Assembly (NCBI RefSeq): GCF_027172205.1
Contig: NC_070614.1
Location: forward strand, 1,560,001-1,624,000
DNA length: 64,000 nucleotides
Reading direction: 5' to 3'
From: Podarcis raffonei
Lineage: Eukaryota > Chordata > Lepidosauria > Squamata > Lacertidae
The translations under genes and the position numbers were made by a program. Below, one piece after another: positions 22,501-37,500 of this stretch. The first letter of the stretch is position 1. Every line of letters begins with the position of its first letter. The notes below the pieces were generated by a model. The model was not told where the DNA came from, did not search any database, and worked only from the letters and a program-made list of their open reading frames with translations.

Positions 22501-25500
22501 AAATAAAATACCTGTAATGAAAGAAGTGTGATGCTGATATACGAAGCACTTTGTATTTACCCCTTCCTGTAATTTGGAAGGAAAATGTAGCCAATCCATT
22601 TTAAATCATTCAGCAATTTTTTAAAGGAAACTTGTGGAGTATTTATTCTTTTATTTTATTATTTAGAGCCTTAAACTGCAAGCCTTTACTACTCAGAAGT
22701 CCCAATGAATTCAATGGAGCTTACTCCCAGGTAACTGTGTAAAGATTCTGCAGTCTTATACTGCAGTCTTAAGCACTTTTACTCAAAAGTAAGTCCCACT
22801 GAGTTCAATAGGACTTAGTCTTTGGTGTGTGCCTGATTAGTATCACAGTTTCTATCATTAGGAGTAGGAGAGACCCAGAGCCAATATCTAACTATAGACC
22901 AATATCGCTATTAAATTGCGATCACAAACTTTTTGCCAGTATACTGGCAAATAGGCTTACAGAGGCCATCAATGAAATTATATACCCAAATCAGTCCGGG
23001 TTCCTCCCAGGAAGACAAATCTTGGCCAATACTAGAAACATTGTAGACATTTTAGAATATTTAGAAGCCAAAAATGATAAAAAAAAGCTGCCTTATTATT
23101 ACTCGATGCAGAAAAGGCATTCAACAATGTTTTGTGGTATTACATGAATAAACAATTGGAGGTTATGGGTCTAGGAACAAAATTCAGAAAAGGAAGAGAG
23201 GCAATATATGAACAACAAAAAGCAAAGTTAATAATAAATGGTAATCTAACAGACAATATCCCTATAACTAAGGAACCAGACAGGGGTGCCCCTTGTCACC
23301 CCTGTTATTTATATTAGCTTTGGAACCGCTGCTGAATAATATCAGGAAAGAAGGAAAAATAAAAGGAATTACAGTCAGAGAGAAATCATATAAAATCAGA
23401 GCATCCGCAGATAACAACTCAGGATCCAAATCAAAGTATTCCAGCAGCTATTGATTTAATTACAAAATACGGGAAATTAACGGGCCTGAAGATAAACCAC
23501 CAGAAAACAAAGTTATTGACCAAAAATCTAACACAGGAGGAGAAAACTGAATTACAAGAAAAAAATGGTCTGGAAATTAAAAATAAGGCTAAATACCTGG
23601 GGATTTGGATTTCAAATAAACATATAAATCTCTACGAAGATAACTATATTAAAACATGGAAAGACATAAAAAAGGATTTGGAAAACTGGACTAAATTACA
23701 CCTTTCCCTTTTGGGAAGAATCTCGGTAATAAAAATGAACATCCTTCCAAAAATGATTTTTTTTGTTTGTTTCAAACTTTAATAATTCTGGGAGGAATGA
23801 AATGCTTCCAGGATTGGAAAAAGGAATTAGCTAGATTTGTCTAGAACCGAAATAAACCGAGAATTAAACATCAGGTATTGATGGACAAAAGGGAAAGAGG
23901 AGGATTTGGATTACCGGATCTGGAACTATACCATGCTGTAGCAGGATTAGTATGGCTAAAAAAATGGATTACATTAAAAGACACAGATGTTTTGGATCTT
24001 GAGGAGCACGACAACCAGTTTGGGTGGCACGCCTATCTAATATACGAAAAGGTGAAGGTCCACAAAGGTTTCTTAAGCCATGTAATAAGGAAATCACTTT
24101 ATAAGATATGGAGTAAATATAGAGGAATTTTGGAACCAAAGATACCTTTGTGGACATCTCCAGCGGAAACAATAGCAGTTAAAAGAAAAAACATGAAAGG
24201 AGAGTGACCCACCTACTGGATACTACTAGAATCAGACAAAGATAAGCCAACTTTTAAAAAATGCCATCTGCCTGATTGGATACAGTATTTCCAGCTAAAT
24301 CAAAAATTGTGTATAGAAAGAAGGTCTTGCCAAAGAAACTTCCACTTTTGAAAGAGAATTAATATATAATAAAGGAAAGTATATATCAAGAATGTATGAA
24401 TATCTTTTAGAGTGGGAAGTGAAAGAGGAGCAGTAAAAACATCAATGATAAGGTGGGCACAAGACTTTGGATATAATATCTATATGGAGCAGTGGGAAAG
24501 ACTGTGGCAACAAGACATTAAATTTACATCATGTTATAACTTGAGTTAGAATACCATGAAGATTCTTTACAGATGGCATCACACCCGGTCAAAACTTGCT
24601 AAAATGTACAAAGGTAGTTCACCAACATGCTGGCGAAGCAAAAAGGAGATAGGGTCTTACTATCCCATGTGGTGGACGTGCATAATTATAAGTGAATTTT
24701 GGAACAACATATATGATGAATTTAAGAAATTATTTAAATTCACTGTTAAAAAAAGGCCGGAGATTTACCTATTAGGAATAGAAATTAAGCAAAACACAAG
24801 ACCACTGTTCATGTACACAATCACAGCTGCGAGAATACTAGTGGCCAGAAGCTGGAAATGCAAAACAACACCAACAATAACAGAATGGCAGACACTCATG
24901 ATAGAGTATTTCCAATTAGCAAAGCTGAGTGAAAAAGTCAGGGGAACCTTAAATCAAAAAGTATACGGAGAATGGAAAATATTTAAGGAATATATAAGAC
25001 TATATTGTAAAAATGATACCATCCTAGCAGAATTGAATGATATTTGTGTATAATAAATAAATGGAATAAATATCTTAGAGGAAAAAGATATTTATATATC
25101 TTATCTTATATCTTATGGAAAAAGATATAAAACAAACTGTGTGATAAAATCAAGACAACAGCAAAAGCATAAGGAGAACAATTGGAAGCTTTTCACAGAA
25201 GACTTTATTGGATAAGACATGATGTATAAATATCTGGTACTTTTAATTGTTTTTTTCTTTTCTTTTTTCTTCTTGTTACTTTTAAACTTCTTGTACTTTT
25301 TGATGTGGAGAAATTTTTTTTCCTTTTTTCTTTTCTGTGCTTAACTTTGTTGTACTTACCTTTATTGTAAGATTGTATTTTAAACCAATAAAGATGTATT
25401 TAAAAACTAAAAAAAAAAGGAGTAGGAGTTGTAGTATATCATACAGTCATAATACTTCTTAGAAGTCCTCAAATGATCTCTGAGGAGATCTACTTAAGGT

Positions 25501-28500
25501 TGAATGAAAGCCAGATACATACACAGACAGTTTTAGTATTTGGAAAGACTATCGCTTCTCCAGCCTCCTTCAAACTACTTTTTATGCCCTTTGAACAAAT
25601 GCGTTGTGTGGGTGTGTGACAAACTGGGTCTTTGCCCTGGGTGACAGCAAGCCGAGTTCTGGCCCTGCTGGAGCCTCCTGCCAGCAAAGCAGCTGCTTCC
25701 CCTGGACTGGGGTCCTGCTCTGCCCCCCACTGCAGGGCAATTCCCACGTGACTGGCCAGCCTCTCCCAAAGACGCACCAAGGCCCTTCCTTACCTTAATG
25801 TTCCCAGAGAGGTCAGCTTTGACTGGCGCATACACAATGGGCGTCCCCAAGCAATCTGAAAGGAAAAGGAGCAGCCTGGCGTTAATACAAACCACAGCTG
25901 CCACGGAAAGGAGCCCAGAATCGGGCACTAGGCACTGGAATAGCTATAATGAAGAAAATCACACATCATTGAGTTTTTGACAAGGACTAGAACCTCCAGA
26001 CACTGTTTATATGCTTTGGCATTCATTTATTACATAGGCATCTTTTTGAAGACAGCCCTTGTCAGAAGCCTGGCAAATCTGAACCAAACTTGACAACTGA
26101 ACAACATGAATATTCTTAACTTTCCAATGGTGGCTCAGGATAAGCAAACCCTTTTATATTAAGAGAGTTTTCTGTTTAGCTGTCAGTCACATTGAATCCT
26201 GGAATTGTAGAGCTGGACGGTACCACAAGGGTTGCTCCTGGGATAGCTCAGTCAGTTAAGCACAAGACTCTTAATCTCTAGGTCATGGGTTTGAGCCCCA
26301 CGCTGGACGAAAGAAACCTGCTCTACAATTTCAGGATTCAATGTGACTGACAGCTAAACAGAAAATTCTTGACTTTGTTATTTTATCCCATGTGCAACTG
26401 TACTCATTCTTCTACGTGCCTCTTTTATAGTTTTGTTTTTCATCTTTCAATTTTCACCTGTCGTTATAACTGTTCTTGTTTTCTATACATTATAAAACAA
26501 AATTTTAACCCAACATTAGACTCCTGCTTAAAGCCCAGTAAGAAGAAACAGAACTGTTTCCTTTAAAAAAAAAAACACCCCCTAGTTAGGGGGCACGTGA
26601 GAAGGGGGGGGCAACATGTTTGCACTAGTTTTCTGGTCCACAAGAAGGTGAAAACTCAGGAAGGGAGATTCTGGCTGAACTTCAATAAAAATGCCTTGCA
26701 AGCAAGAGTCAATGGAACCAGGTATCAGGAGGGGTGAAAGTCTCCAAGGAGAGGTACCTAGGATCATATTTTTTTATTTTATTTTTATTATTAAATAGAT
26801 TTATATACCACCCATCATCAAAAGATCTCAGGGCAGCTCAGAAGATAAAAATACAAGGTGAAAGCACAAAACAACAAAAGAACAACCCCCTCCCACAATC
26901 ACATTTTAAAGGCTGTAGAGCCCAAGGCCTGGTTGAAGAGGAAAGATTTGCCTGGCACCTAAACATATGTAAAGAAGGCACCAGGCAGACCTCTCTGGGG
27001 AGAGCACCCCACAAATGGGGAGCCAGGACAGAAAAGGCCCCGTTCTGGCATTGGCACCCTCCGGACCTCACGTGGAGAACACAGGGCCTCAGAGAATGAA
27101 CACAGAGTCCAGGATGGTTTATACGGGGAGAGGCGGTCCTTGAGGTCTTGCGGTCCTGAGCTGTTTAATTTGTAAGAAACTGCAAAAGTCATCTAATCCA
27201 AGCAGAGATGATGCAACATGGGAGGTGGTAAGGGGCCAAAATTTTGAGTGCGACTTCAGGCAATCAATTTCTCTCAACCTAATTGACCCCGCGGCGGGGT
27301 GAGCTCCCGTCGATTGGTCCCAGCTCCTGCCCACCTAGCAGTTCGAAAGCACCCCTAAGTGCAAGTAGATAAATAGGTACCGCTCCGTCGGGAAGGTAAA
27401 CGGCGTTTCCGTGTGCAGCGCTGGTGCAGCTTCGTCACGCTGGCCACATGACCGGGAAGTGTCTGCGGACAGCGCTGGCTCCCGGCCTCTTGAGCGAGAT
27501 GAGCGCGCAACCCTAGAGTCGGTCACGACTGGCCCGTACGGGCAGGGGTACCTTTACCTTTACCTTAACTGACACTGCAGGTGTGTTGTGGGGATAATAA
27601 GAAAGGAAAACCAGACGCATGACAGCCTGATCTCTTTGGAGAGACAGTCCAAACGTTATAAAGTTGGATGTGCCACACCCTGTACCTGCTTAACACACGC
27701 ATTCAGTGTCAGTGCCAGCAGCCTTTTAGTACTTCCAGAAAATGTTTTGTTGGCCAGTTTCTAGTCGCGAAGAGTTCCACAGTTTTCCCCAAACCTGTGA
27801 TATCTTCACAGCTCACAGTTTATGAAGCCGTCAGGTATTCCTACAGTTTTGGAGGGAGAAACGTTTTGCTAGATGCCAAGTGAACCAGTTGACCAACATA
27901 CCCATAAGAAGCAGCTTGGCTCTCAAAGCAGCCTTTGTACAGCTGGTCAAACTAAGGGGGTTTGCAGGGAGGGGCTGCAAAGAGAGCTTTTATAATGCAT
28001 TTCCTAACATAATAGCTCCTACTGTGAAGCCCAGGAGAGAACAAGCCTGCCTATTGTCTGCCGAAAGCATTCTCTGGAGTGATGAAATCGGTCAGAGGGG
28101 GATGTCTCTCAGCACAGATCCACTGGCTGCATCGCCATTGGTGCTGGTGTGGGGAAGCTCCAGCCCTCCAGATGTTGTCAGACTGCAAGTCCCACTGGCC
28201 ATGATGGCTCTGGTGAACGAGTTGGAAGGGGTCCCAAGGGTCAGCTAGTCCAACCCCACACTAAGCTGGCGCTCGGCACACCTGGGGGCCACAGATTCCG
28301 CATCCCTGCCCTCAGCCATGGAAAGAAGCAGCCCTTATTTTTCTGTCTAGCATCCATGTGTTTGCCATCTTTCACCAAATAAATGGGGAAATGGGCATCC
28401 AGCCTAGTTCTGATGCCCTGCCCAGTGTCCACAGGTGGTGGTCAGGATCCCCGAGCCGACGGGCTCTCCTCCAGATGCTTCAGACTCCAACTCCCATCAG

Positions 28501-31500
28501 TCGCAGCCAGAATGGCCAGTAGTCAGGGATGATGGATGGGAGTTGACGTCCGCCTGGCCAGCCGTGCCCCCCCCCCCCGCTGCTGCAATCTATCATGTCT
28601 GAAAGGGGCTTTCTACAGTTTCAGGCAGGGGTCCCTGTCAGCCCCACCTGGATACAAAGCCCATGTGAAGCAGCGTGGCTCATAGAATCATAGAGTTGGA
28701 AGAGACCACAAGGGCCATCGAGTCCAACCCCCTGCCAAGCAGGAAACACCATCAGAGCACTCCTGACATATGGTTGTCAAGCCTCTGCTTAAAGACCTCC
28801 AAAGAAGGAGACTCCACCACACTCCTTGGCAGCAAATTCCACTGTCAAACAGCTCTTACTGTCAGGAAGTTCTTCCTAATGTTTAGGTGGAATCTTCTTT
28901 CCTGCAGTTTGGATCCATTGCTCCGTGTCCGCTTCTCTGGAGCAGCAGAAAACAACCTTTCTCCCTCCTCTATGTGACATCCTTTTATATATTTGAACAT
29001 GGCTATCATATCACCCCTTAACCTCCTCTTCTCCAGGCTAAACATGCCCAGCTCCCTTAGCCGTTCCTCATTAGGCATCGTTTCCAGGCCTTTGACCATT
29101 TTGGTTGCCCTCCTCTGGACACGTTCCAGTTTGTCAGTGTCCTTCTTGAACTGTGGTGCCCAGAACTGGACACAGTACTCCAGGTGAGGTCTGACCAGAG
29201 CAGAATACAGTGGCACTATTACTTCCCTTGATCTAGATGCTATACTCCTATTGATGCAGCCCAGAATTGCATTGGCTTTTTTAGCTGCCGCGTCACACTG
29301 TTGGCTCATGTCAAGTTTGTGGTCAACCAAGACTCCTAGATCCTTTTCACATGTACTGCTCTCAAGCCAGGTGGCTCAATGGTTAGAGTGTCAGACTGGG
29401 ACCTGGGAGACCAGCTTTCAGACCCCCACTCAGCCATGAAGCTCCCTGGATGGCCTTGGGCTGCTCATGGCCTCCCAGGCAAACCTACCCCACAGGGTTG
29501 TGGTGGGGATTAAGTGAGGAGGGAGAGAGCCCTGGGCCCTGCCTTGAGCTCCTCGGTAGAAAAAGGTGGGATATAAATGCAATGAGCAAATGACTAATCA
29601 GCTGGCTCCACGTGCCACCTCAGCTACAGCCTTCCCCTTCAAAGTGAAGCGAGAGTCTGGTGGGTCTTTGTGGTTCTGAATGGAAGGGCTGCTTTAAACA
29701 GAAACACGAGATGTTTGCCTTAGATGGGCTTAGGATATTAGTCTGCCCAGGATGGCAGCAGCTGTCTGCAGTTTCGGGCAGGAGTCTTTTGCAGCCCGAA
29801 CAGGGAAAAGCAGGGGATTGAACCTGGGACATTCTGCATGAAGGCAGCTGCTCTGCCACTGAATTTTGGCCTCATCCAGGCAGCCTATGGGGGAGTCCAA
29901 AGCGCCCCAGAAGGCCAGATGGGGAGACAATCCCCGCCCAACCTTCTAACAGTTCCCAAGAGCTTTTGCTCTTCAGGGCCACCTTCCCACCAGCCAGATG
30001 CAACAACAGACCCAACATTCTTGCCTTTCTGGTTCCAGCCACACAATACCTGCCTGCAGGCAAGTGTACCAGCAACTTGAGCAAGAGCCGTGGCTGAGTG
30101 GCAGAGCAGCAGCCTTGCAAGACTCACCAGCCAATCTGGCCCAAGGGGAGACGCGCTTCCACCCCCACGCCTAGGTGCCTGCACCTAGAGCCAACTGGGT
30201 CAGAGAAAGGGCCTGAACCTGAGCAGCAGGATTTTCAGCAGCTGCTGTTGCGTCAAGCCAGTCAGGCAGCATCCCATGCAGATGTAGAGTGCAAAAGGTT
30301 GCAGGAGGGAGGAGGACGAGAGGAAGACAACTGGGATCTTCTGTGACCCTGAATGATTATCCAACTTTCCCACCTGTTGGAATGAGAAGCCAGGAAAGGC
30401 CTTGTTGCCAACAGAGCCCAGGAGAGCAGCCAGCTCAAATTGGGGTTCACAACAATGACCAGACTCTCAAGCAGACATGCCACCTGGAGGAGACAGTCCA
30501 AGTGAAGTCTCAACCTTTTATAGGATATTTTTGAGTTCCACACCAAATTTCCAGAAATATATGCTCCCTTGGTCCACTCCAGGATGTATGGGGATGTTAG
30601 GGGAGGGATAGCACCTCTGGTGGGGTAGTTTGCTCATCTTGGGTCCCCACTCTATACTCAGCTCTCACCTGGGGCTCCTAGAAGCTGCTGGCATGCAACA
30701 GCAGCCGCATCCCGAGAACGGCCTCGACTGGCCAGCTAAACCAGGTGAGGGTGGTCGATGGCTCTCAACCCCTTGGGGAGTTAGGGACTTCCCCTGCAGG
30801 GCAAGACAGGGTCTGGCAGATTGAGCAGATGTGACCCGTGGTGGATCCAAGGGTCAAGAGGGTGGTTTCTGCCCTTGTTGTAGAGGGAAGAGAGGGGCAG
30901 GTGGGGCTCATCCACCTGAGAAAGGAGCCCATCTAAGGGGACATCTCTAGGAGGAGAAAAAGCCAAGGAGTTAAGCCTGTACAAATCCAGAGTGGAGTCC
31001 CTAAGATGATCCCTAAAACATAGCAGTTGTATTTCACCCCCAGAGGCACACTCCATTGTCTCCAAAGACAGATGGCTGTCAACAGCTCGTCCACTCCTTT
31101 GTACTATCCCCCTACTTTACGTTAATTATGGTTACAAACTAGGATTCTAACATTTATATACACATTCATACTCATACGTTTCAGAGATTTGGTCCGCCTT
31201 TGCCAATCTGGAGTGTTGGCTGAGAGTGATGGGAATTGTAGTCCAAAATATCTGGCGGTATCAGGTTGGCAGGGGCTAGATTAGCTGATCCACTTTGTGC
31301 CTCTACAAAACAGCTGGAGGTTTTTTAAATATTCTGTATATTCCAAAATATACAGCCACCAAGGGTTCAGAATTACATCAGAACAGAAGAAGTGTCTTGG
31401 GTAGCTTTGCATGAACATGATCTTATTTGTGGGAGAGGAAAAGGTGCCGTGTGCAGAATCTGTGAAACTATCCCAGCATCCCAAGTGCTGTCAAGCTCCT

Positions 31501-34500
31501 CCTAAAGTTCACACTACGGACCACCATCAGGTACGCTGGAGGGCCACCTCAGATTAATGCAGCTTAAAGTTGTGTAAAAATGGAAGTGTGATACACAGCA
31601 GGGCTGCTGTGAGGAGAGAAAAGACAAGGAAGTGGCAACACAATAGACGTGTAGAAAATTATGCCTGGCCTGAAGGAAGGGGAGAGAGAAAAGTTCCTCA
31701 TAAGACCACAACTCATGGACAGCCCAGGCAGCTCAGTGTTGGGAGATTCACTTATGCATGCAGCACGTAGTTAAACTGAGGGACTCCCTCCCACAGGAAG
31801 CAGTGGTGGTCACCAACTTGGACTGGGCAAACTCCTAGAGGAGGAAAAGGCTCTCAGTGGCCACCAGCCAGGACAGCTCTGCTTTGCCCCCACATTCAGG
31901 GGCAGCCATGCTTCTGAATCCCAGTTGCTGGAAGCCACAGGAGCGGAGAGGTCCTGCTTGCGGGCTTCTCCTTGTGGCATCTGCTGGACTAGATGGGCCA
32001 ATGGCCTGATCCAGCAGGCCTGATCCTTATGCCCTCATCTGGACCACAATCAAGTTCATAGAGCAGGTTGAACTTTCATGAGGCGCTTTATGAAATAGCA
32101 ACAGATCACCCTAAATGGAAAGCTATCCTCTCCCCACCCCAAAAAAACACCCTGGGAAGAATCCTTCAAGTTTTGACAAAGCTCCCAGAAGAAGCAGCTG
32201 CATAGCTGCTGGGCAGATGGAAAGCAAAGATAAGTCTGGGATTTGCCACAGCGGATTTCTCTTCTAGGGCGCAGCACTTGGCAGGAGCCCTTGCTCAGGA
32301 AGACGTCTGGCATGAAGAAAGAGCAGCCAGTCACTGCTCCACACTCACGGGAGAGCCAGGGCAGGGCAGGGCAGGGCGCTGCTCCAACAAGCCAGAGCCT
32401 TGCCTCTGCCACTCCCTTGCCACTAGGTAAGGGTAAAGGTACCCCTGCCCGTACGGGCCAGTCTTGACAGACTCTGGGGTTGTGCGCCCATCTCACTCAA
32501 GAGGCCGGGAGCCAGCGCTGTCCGCAGACACTTCCGGGTCACGTGGCCAGTGTGACAATGCTGCATCTGGCGAGCCAGCGCAGCACACGGAAACGCCGTT
32601 TACCTTCCTGCTGGTAAGCGGTCCCTATTTATCTACTTGCACCCGGGGGTGCTTTCGAACTGCTAGGTTGGCAGGCGCTGGGACCGAGCAACGGGAGCGC
32701 ACCCCGCCGCAGGGATTCGAACCGCCGACCTTTCGATCGGCAAGCCCTAGGCGCTGAGGCTTTTACCCACAGTGCCACCCGCGTCCCTTCCCCTTGCCAC
32801 TAGATGGGATCAAATCCCAATCGCCAAACATATATGCTCCATTTGGCGTCAAGGCCATTGCAGGGGGGGGGGGGTTTCCTGAATTCTGCTAGTTCAACAT
32901 GACTCCTTCCTCAAAGTAAGGCAATTTCCAGAGGCTGCTCCAATTCAGTTTTACATTCTTCCACTCAACCAACCTCCCAAACTGTGTGTTTAACAATTTA
33001 CGAAACTCCTTTTTGGAGCTGTGTTGCTTTCCCCCCTCCCTGCTTTTCCTTTTTGTGTCCTGTCTCTTAGAGGACTGCCTTGTTTCCATTGTTTAAAAAT
33101 GCTCTAGAGAGGCAGAGAATCCGCCAGGTGAGCAGGGCTGAGCCGTACTCACTCAGTGGCCCTGGATATACATATCAGAACCCTGCTTCATTGTTCCTGA
33201 GTCCCAGCCTTCTGAGCTGGTCCCCAGCTTGATCCCTTCCCAGATTAGGACCTTTCATGAGCTCTGGCTCTCATGAATTTAAGGTTATTATTTTTTTAAC
33301 AATTGACAGCTCCGCTCAACAGATACCCTGAGGCTGGTAGAGTGAGAAGGCAGCGCATAAAACATAATCAGCCCAAGGTGCCCAGGGAGCAAAGAGTTCC
33401 AGTTACATCCATTATGAAAGTGCGCTCCTTATTTGACAAGCCAGCGATCACTTTCCTTACGTGGCGCATTTTGATCACTGGTGGCAAGAAGTGCAGCCAG
33501 GCAGGACAAAGCGCTCAGCGACTCCTTGGCAAACATTTGCTCAACTTCTCGGTTTACCCCATGGCCTCAACACAGAGATTTTCCTTAGACAAACCCCGTT
33601 CAGAGGAGCTGCTCCAGCATCTCCTGAAGGCAGAAAAACAGACAACTGCCCCCACCCACAAATAATCCTTCCTGAAAAATAAAGATATATAGGTGCGCAG
33701 ACTGTGCCATGTAATACTCAGGATCACAGGAAAAGACGCCCAAGCCCAGAAGGCACACCCCACAATTCCAGGCCGTGGCTACTCCAGCGGAAAGATACTC
33801 TGTGCATGCTCAGAAGGACACCATTTAGCTCAAGAACAGTGTTGAAGATGGGGTCTGGTTATTGACCCCATGAACCAGGGAAGCCATTCCAGGACAGGGC
33901 TGGGTGCCAAGGGTCTCAGTTTGAAAGAGAGCAGAGAGAGGAGCCGGACGCTGCCTCAGCTTCACAGCAGTTGGCCAGTCCCTCTACAGCAAGCTCTCCT
34001 CCTCCACTGACACCCAGATCATGAAGAGCCGTGTGTTGCTGAGCAACAGGCCTAGAGGGGGATCCCTTCTTCTTGCTAGAGTTGCTTGGGAGGGGTCCGG
34101 AGGAAGAGGGCTGGAGAGCAAAGGAGGGCCAGACGCCAGTCCCAGCAACGTCTTCTACTAGGGCAGTTGAGCCTGGGTGAACTCTGCTGCGTTTTCCTTT
34201 TCTGAATAAAAAAGCTGACTTCACATTGAGTCTTCCTTCTGACCTGTGGATGAACCTGCCTTTCCTGACAGCCCCCTGACATCCTGTGGTTTCCAACAAC
34301 TGGTATTCGAAAGCACGGCTGCCTTCCAGTGTGGAGGCAGAGCAGAGCCATCCTGGCTAGGAGCCACCGGCAGCCCTCTCCTCCTCCATGAATTTGTCCA
34401 GTCCTCTTTTAAAGCCATCCAAGCTGGTGGCCATTGCAGCCTCCTGAGGGAGGAAATTCCAAAGCTTAACTATGTGCTGAGTGCAGAAGCCCTTTCACTG

Positions 34501-37500
34501 TCCTGAATCTTGGAGGCCTTAATGGCTGCTCCCAGAGGACATGCTGCAATGGAGGTGCCTTTCTGAGCATGTCCAGAGCACCTTCCATGGTCTGGAGGGA
34601 TGCAGCCAGTCCCTGGGAAAACCAGAAGCACAAAGGCTTTGCAAAGAGAAGATAATGCCCACATTTGTGGAGACTGCGGACAGGCAGAAAGGAGGTTTCC
34701 TCCCTGTCTCGTCATACAAAAATCAATTGGGGTTACCCAGTAAATCTCAGTGTTGGAAGAGTCAGGACAGGCTTCTTTAAAGCTTAAAACAATGGAACTT
34801 GCTCCAACAAGATGCAGTCATGGCCACCAACCTGGATGGCTTTAAGACAGGATTGGACAAATCCATGAAGGATCATGACTACTAGCCATCATGGCTATAA
34901 TATTGTTGTGCACACCTCAGCCCCCCCCCCTCTGATATTTGGCCTCTTGTTCTCCATCCTAGAATGACATAGGATCTGCCAGGTGAGGTGGGAAAAGGCC
35001 CACCCATTTGTCTCTATGGCAGCAGAGCAACCTCTCTGGACATGTAAACAGCAGTATTTAACTAGCAAGCTGAGGCCATTAGCTTAGCCAAGAGACTAGT
35101 CAAACTGGATCAGTAGGTTTCCTCTCACTGATTCTAACTCTGCATGCACAGGATTGGAAGGGACATGTTGGTATCATCCAGCCTGAGCCCCCCCCCCCAA
35201 AAAAAACCCCATAACAATGCTATAGCCGGGAATCACAGGTGGGGAGAGTGCTGTTGTGCTTCTGTGCTTTCCATTGGGGTGGCTGGTTGCCCATTGTGAG
35301 AAAAGAATGTTGGACTTCAGGGTGCCCTGGTCGGATCCAGCAGCATCCTTCTGGTGGCCATTTCTTCAGCTGCGTTTAAAAAAACTATTTCTCTTGTAGG
35401 GCTAGAGGCAAGAAAAAGAGGTTGCTGGGTGCTGCCAAGATCAAGCCTTTGGATTTAGAAGGAAAGCTGAGTCCCTGCCAGACACACACCTGCAGGATAA
35501 GGCCAGGCTGGCAATTGGGTAACCCAAGTGACAGGGGTGCCACCTCCCCACAGGTTCCTCTCCCCACGTGACAACAGGCCCAAGGGCACGGCAAAGCCCT
35601 GCCAAAACTTGTCAGAAGAGACAGATGGAAACCTTAGGAAAGAGTCCAGCATCCTGTTCCCACAGTGGCCGACCAGATGCCTCAAGGAAAAACATGCAGG
35701 CAGAACCCAAGCACCAGAGCAGCTCTGCCCTCCTGCCGTTTCCAGCAACTGGCATTCGCAAACATTGCTGCCTCCAATTTGGAGGCAGAGCAGAGCCATC
35801 CTGGCTACCGGCCATTGATTGCCCTGCCCTCCATGAATTAGTCCAGTCCTGCTATCAAGCCATCCCAGTTGGTGGCTGCCATGCCTCCTGTGGAAGGGAG
35901 TTCCAGAGTTTAACTGCATGAGGAAGTCATTCTTTACTCGGTCCTGAATCTTCCCACACTCTGCTTCATCAGATGCCCCCAAGTTCCAGCATTACGAGAG
36001 AGGGAGGAAAACCTTCCTCTGGCTGCACAGTTTCTGCAGGCCAGGCCTAATTTTATAAATTTCTATCCTGCTGCCTCTCACTTGCCTTTTCTCTAAACTA
36101 CAAAGTCCCAAACGCTGCAACCTTTCCTCTTAGAAGTCCCTCCATCCCCTTCATCATTTTGGATGTCCAACTCTATTCCAACTCTGAAATATATTTTCTG
36201 AGGTGAGGTGGGCAGAAATTATAGCTGAATGGCACCTCTTTATTCCTTTGAATGCCAGCTACTGGTGGACCTGAAAGATCTCTCAAGTTCCAGCAGCATT
36301 GCAGTGAGAGCAGCCTTGGCCAACCTGGTGCCCTCAAGATGTTCTGAGCCGAGTAACTGGATAGGACAATCCTGTTTTTGAACTGCACCAGCCCTTTTCC
36401 TACATAAAATGTTCTTCTTTTGCATAACAGCTGTCTTTGTCCTCACAACAACTCTACTGAAATTAAATCATTTCTTTTATTGCTTTTTTTAGAGTGGAGA
36501 AGCTGAGGCAGAGCACAATACAGCAGGTGACTCCGTGCCAAGGGCTCCAATGCTGCTGCGGAACAAATGGTCAAACCCTGGTCTCCCAGCACTCTAACCT
36601 CACCACCGGAGGAAGCCACCTTAACCCCGAGTCCGGCCTGAGGTCCCTCTGGCTCATGCTGTCCACATCAGGTCTCTTCAGCCTGGAGTCCCCAGAGGTT
36701 GTTGGACTACAACTCCCAATACCCCCGGCCAACTTGGTCAATGCTCAGGGGTGGTGAGAGCTGTAGTCTTAACAACCCTGAGGGGCCCAGGATGGCAAAA
36801 GCTGATCAATACTGAGTGACCGTGGGTCTCCAAGGGTTCAGACCTGGGGGTCTCCCAGCCCTGCCTGGAGGCAGCAGTGACTGAGATAGGAGCTGGGTGC
36901 CCAGCAGCACAGAGGCTCCATCCCAAAATTGGCACCGTTTACTCCAAGCAGCTCGAAACAGTGCTGCTGAATCAGGCCAGAGACCTGCCTTTGGCACTCC
37001 GGCAATCAAGCTTTTGACAACGGCCCACTAGATGTTTTGAGCAGGGTGCAAGCGTGATGCCCTTCTGCTTTGCCCCTAGTATTTGCACAGATACACTGCC
37101 TCCTAACATGCAGGTTCAACACAATGTCACTCAGGTCTGCCATTCACCCATCAAGCCAGCGGGAAAGAAAAGAAAACCACTACTGCTGCCAGGCTGGGCA
37201 GTGAAGGGATGCTAAGAGACAGAGGTCTGGGTCGGCCTGGGCCCCTCCAGATGCAGAAGGGCGAAACTCTAATGCCCAATACAAGAGGAAGCACTCAAAA
37301 TATTCAATAGCAATATTCAACACAAGAGGTTTATTTAATGAATTTATATGGCACCTTCCCTCCAAGGAGCTCAAGGTGCCCATAGACTTCTGTCCATCAC
37401 CATTTTATCCTGACAACGACCCTGTGAGGTAGGTTAGGCTGAGAGGCAGCGCCTGGCCTCAGGTCACCCAGGGGCTGAGTGGGGATTTGAACCCTGGGCT

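Noticed and set aside
26240-26303. Functional tRNA-Lys gene
   Set aside because: Anticodon loop and box B look right, but the acceptor and D stems are not complementary, and it is embedded in an inverted repeat.
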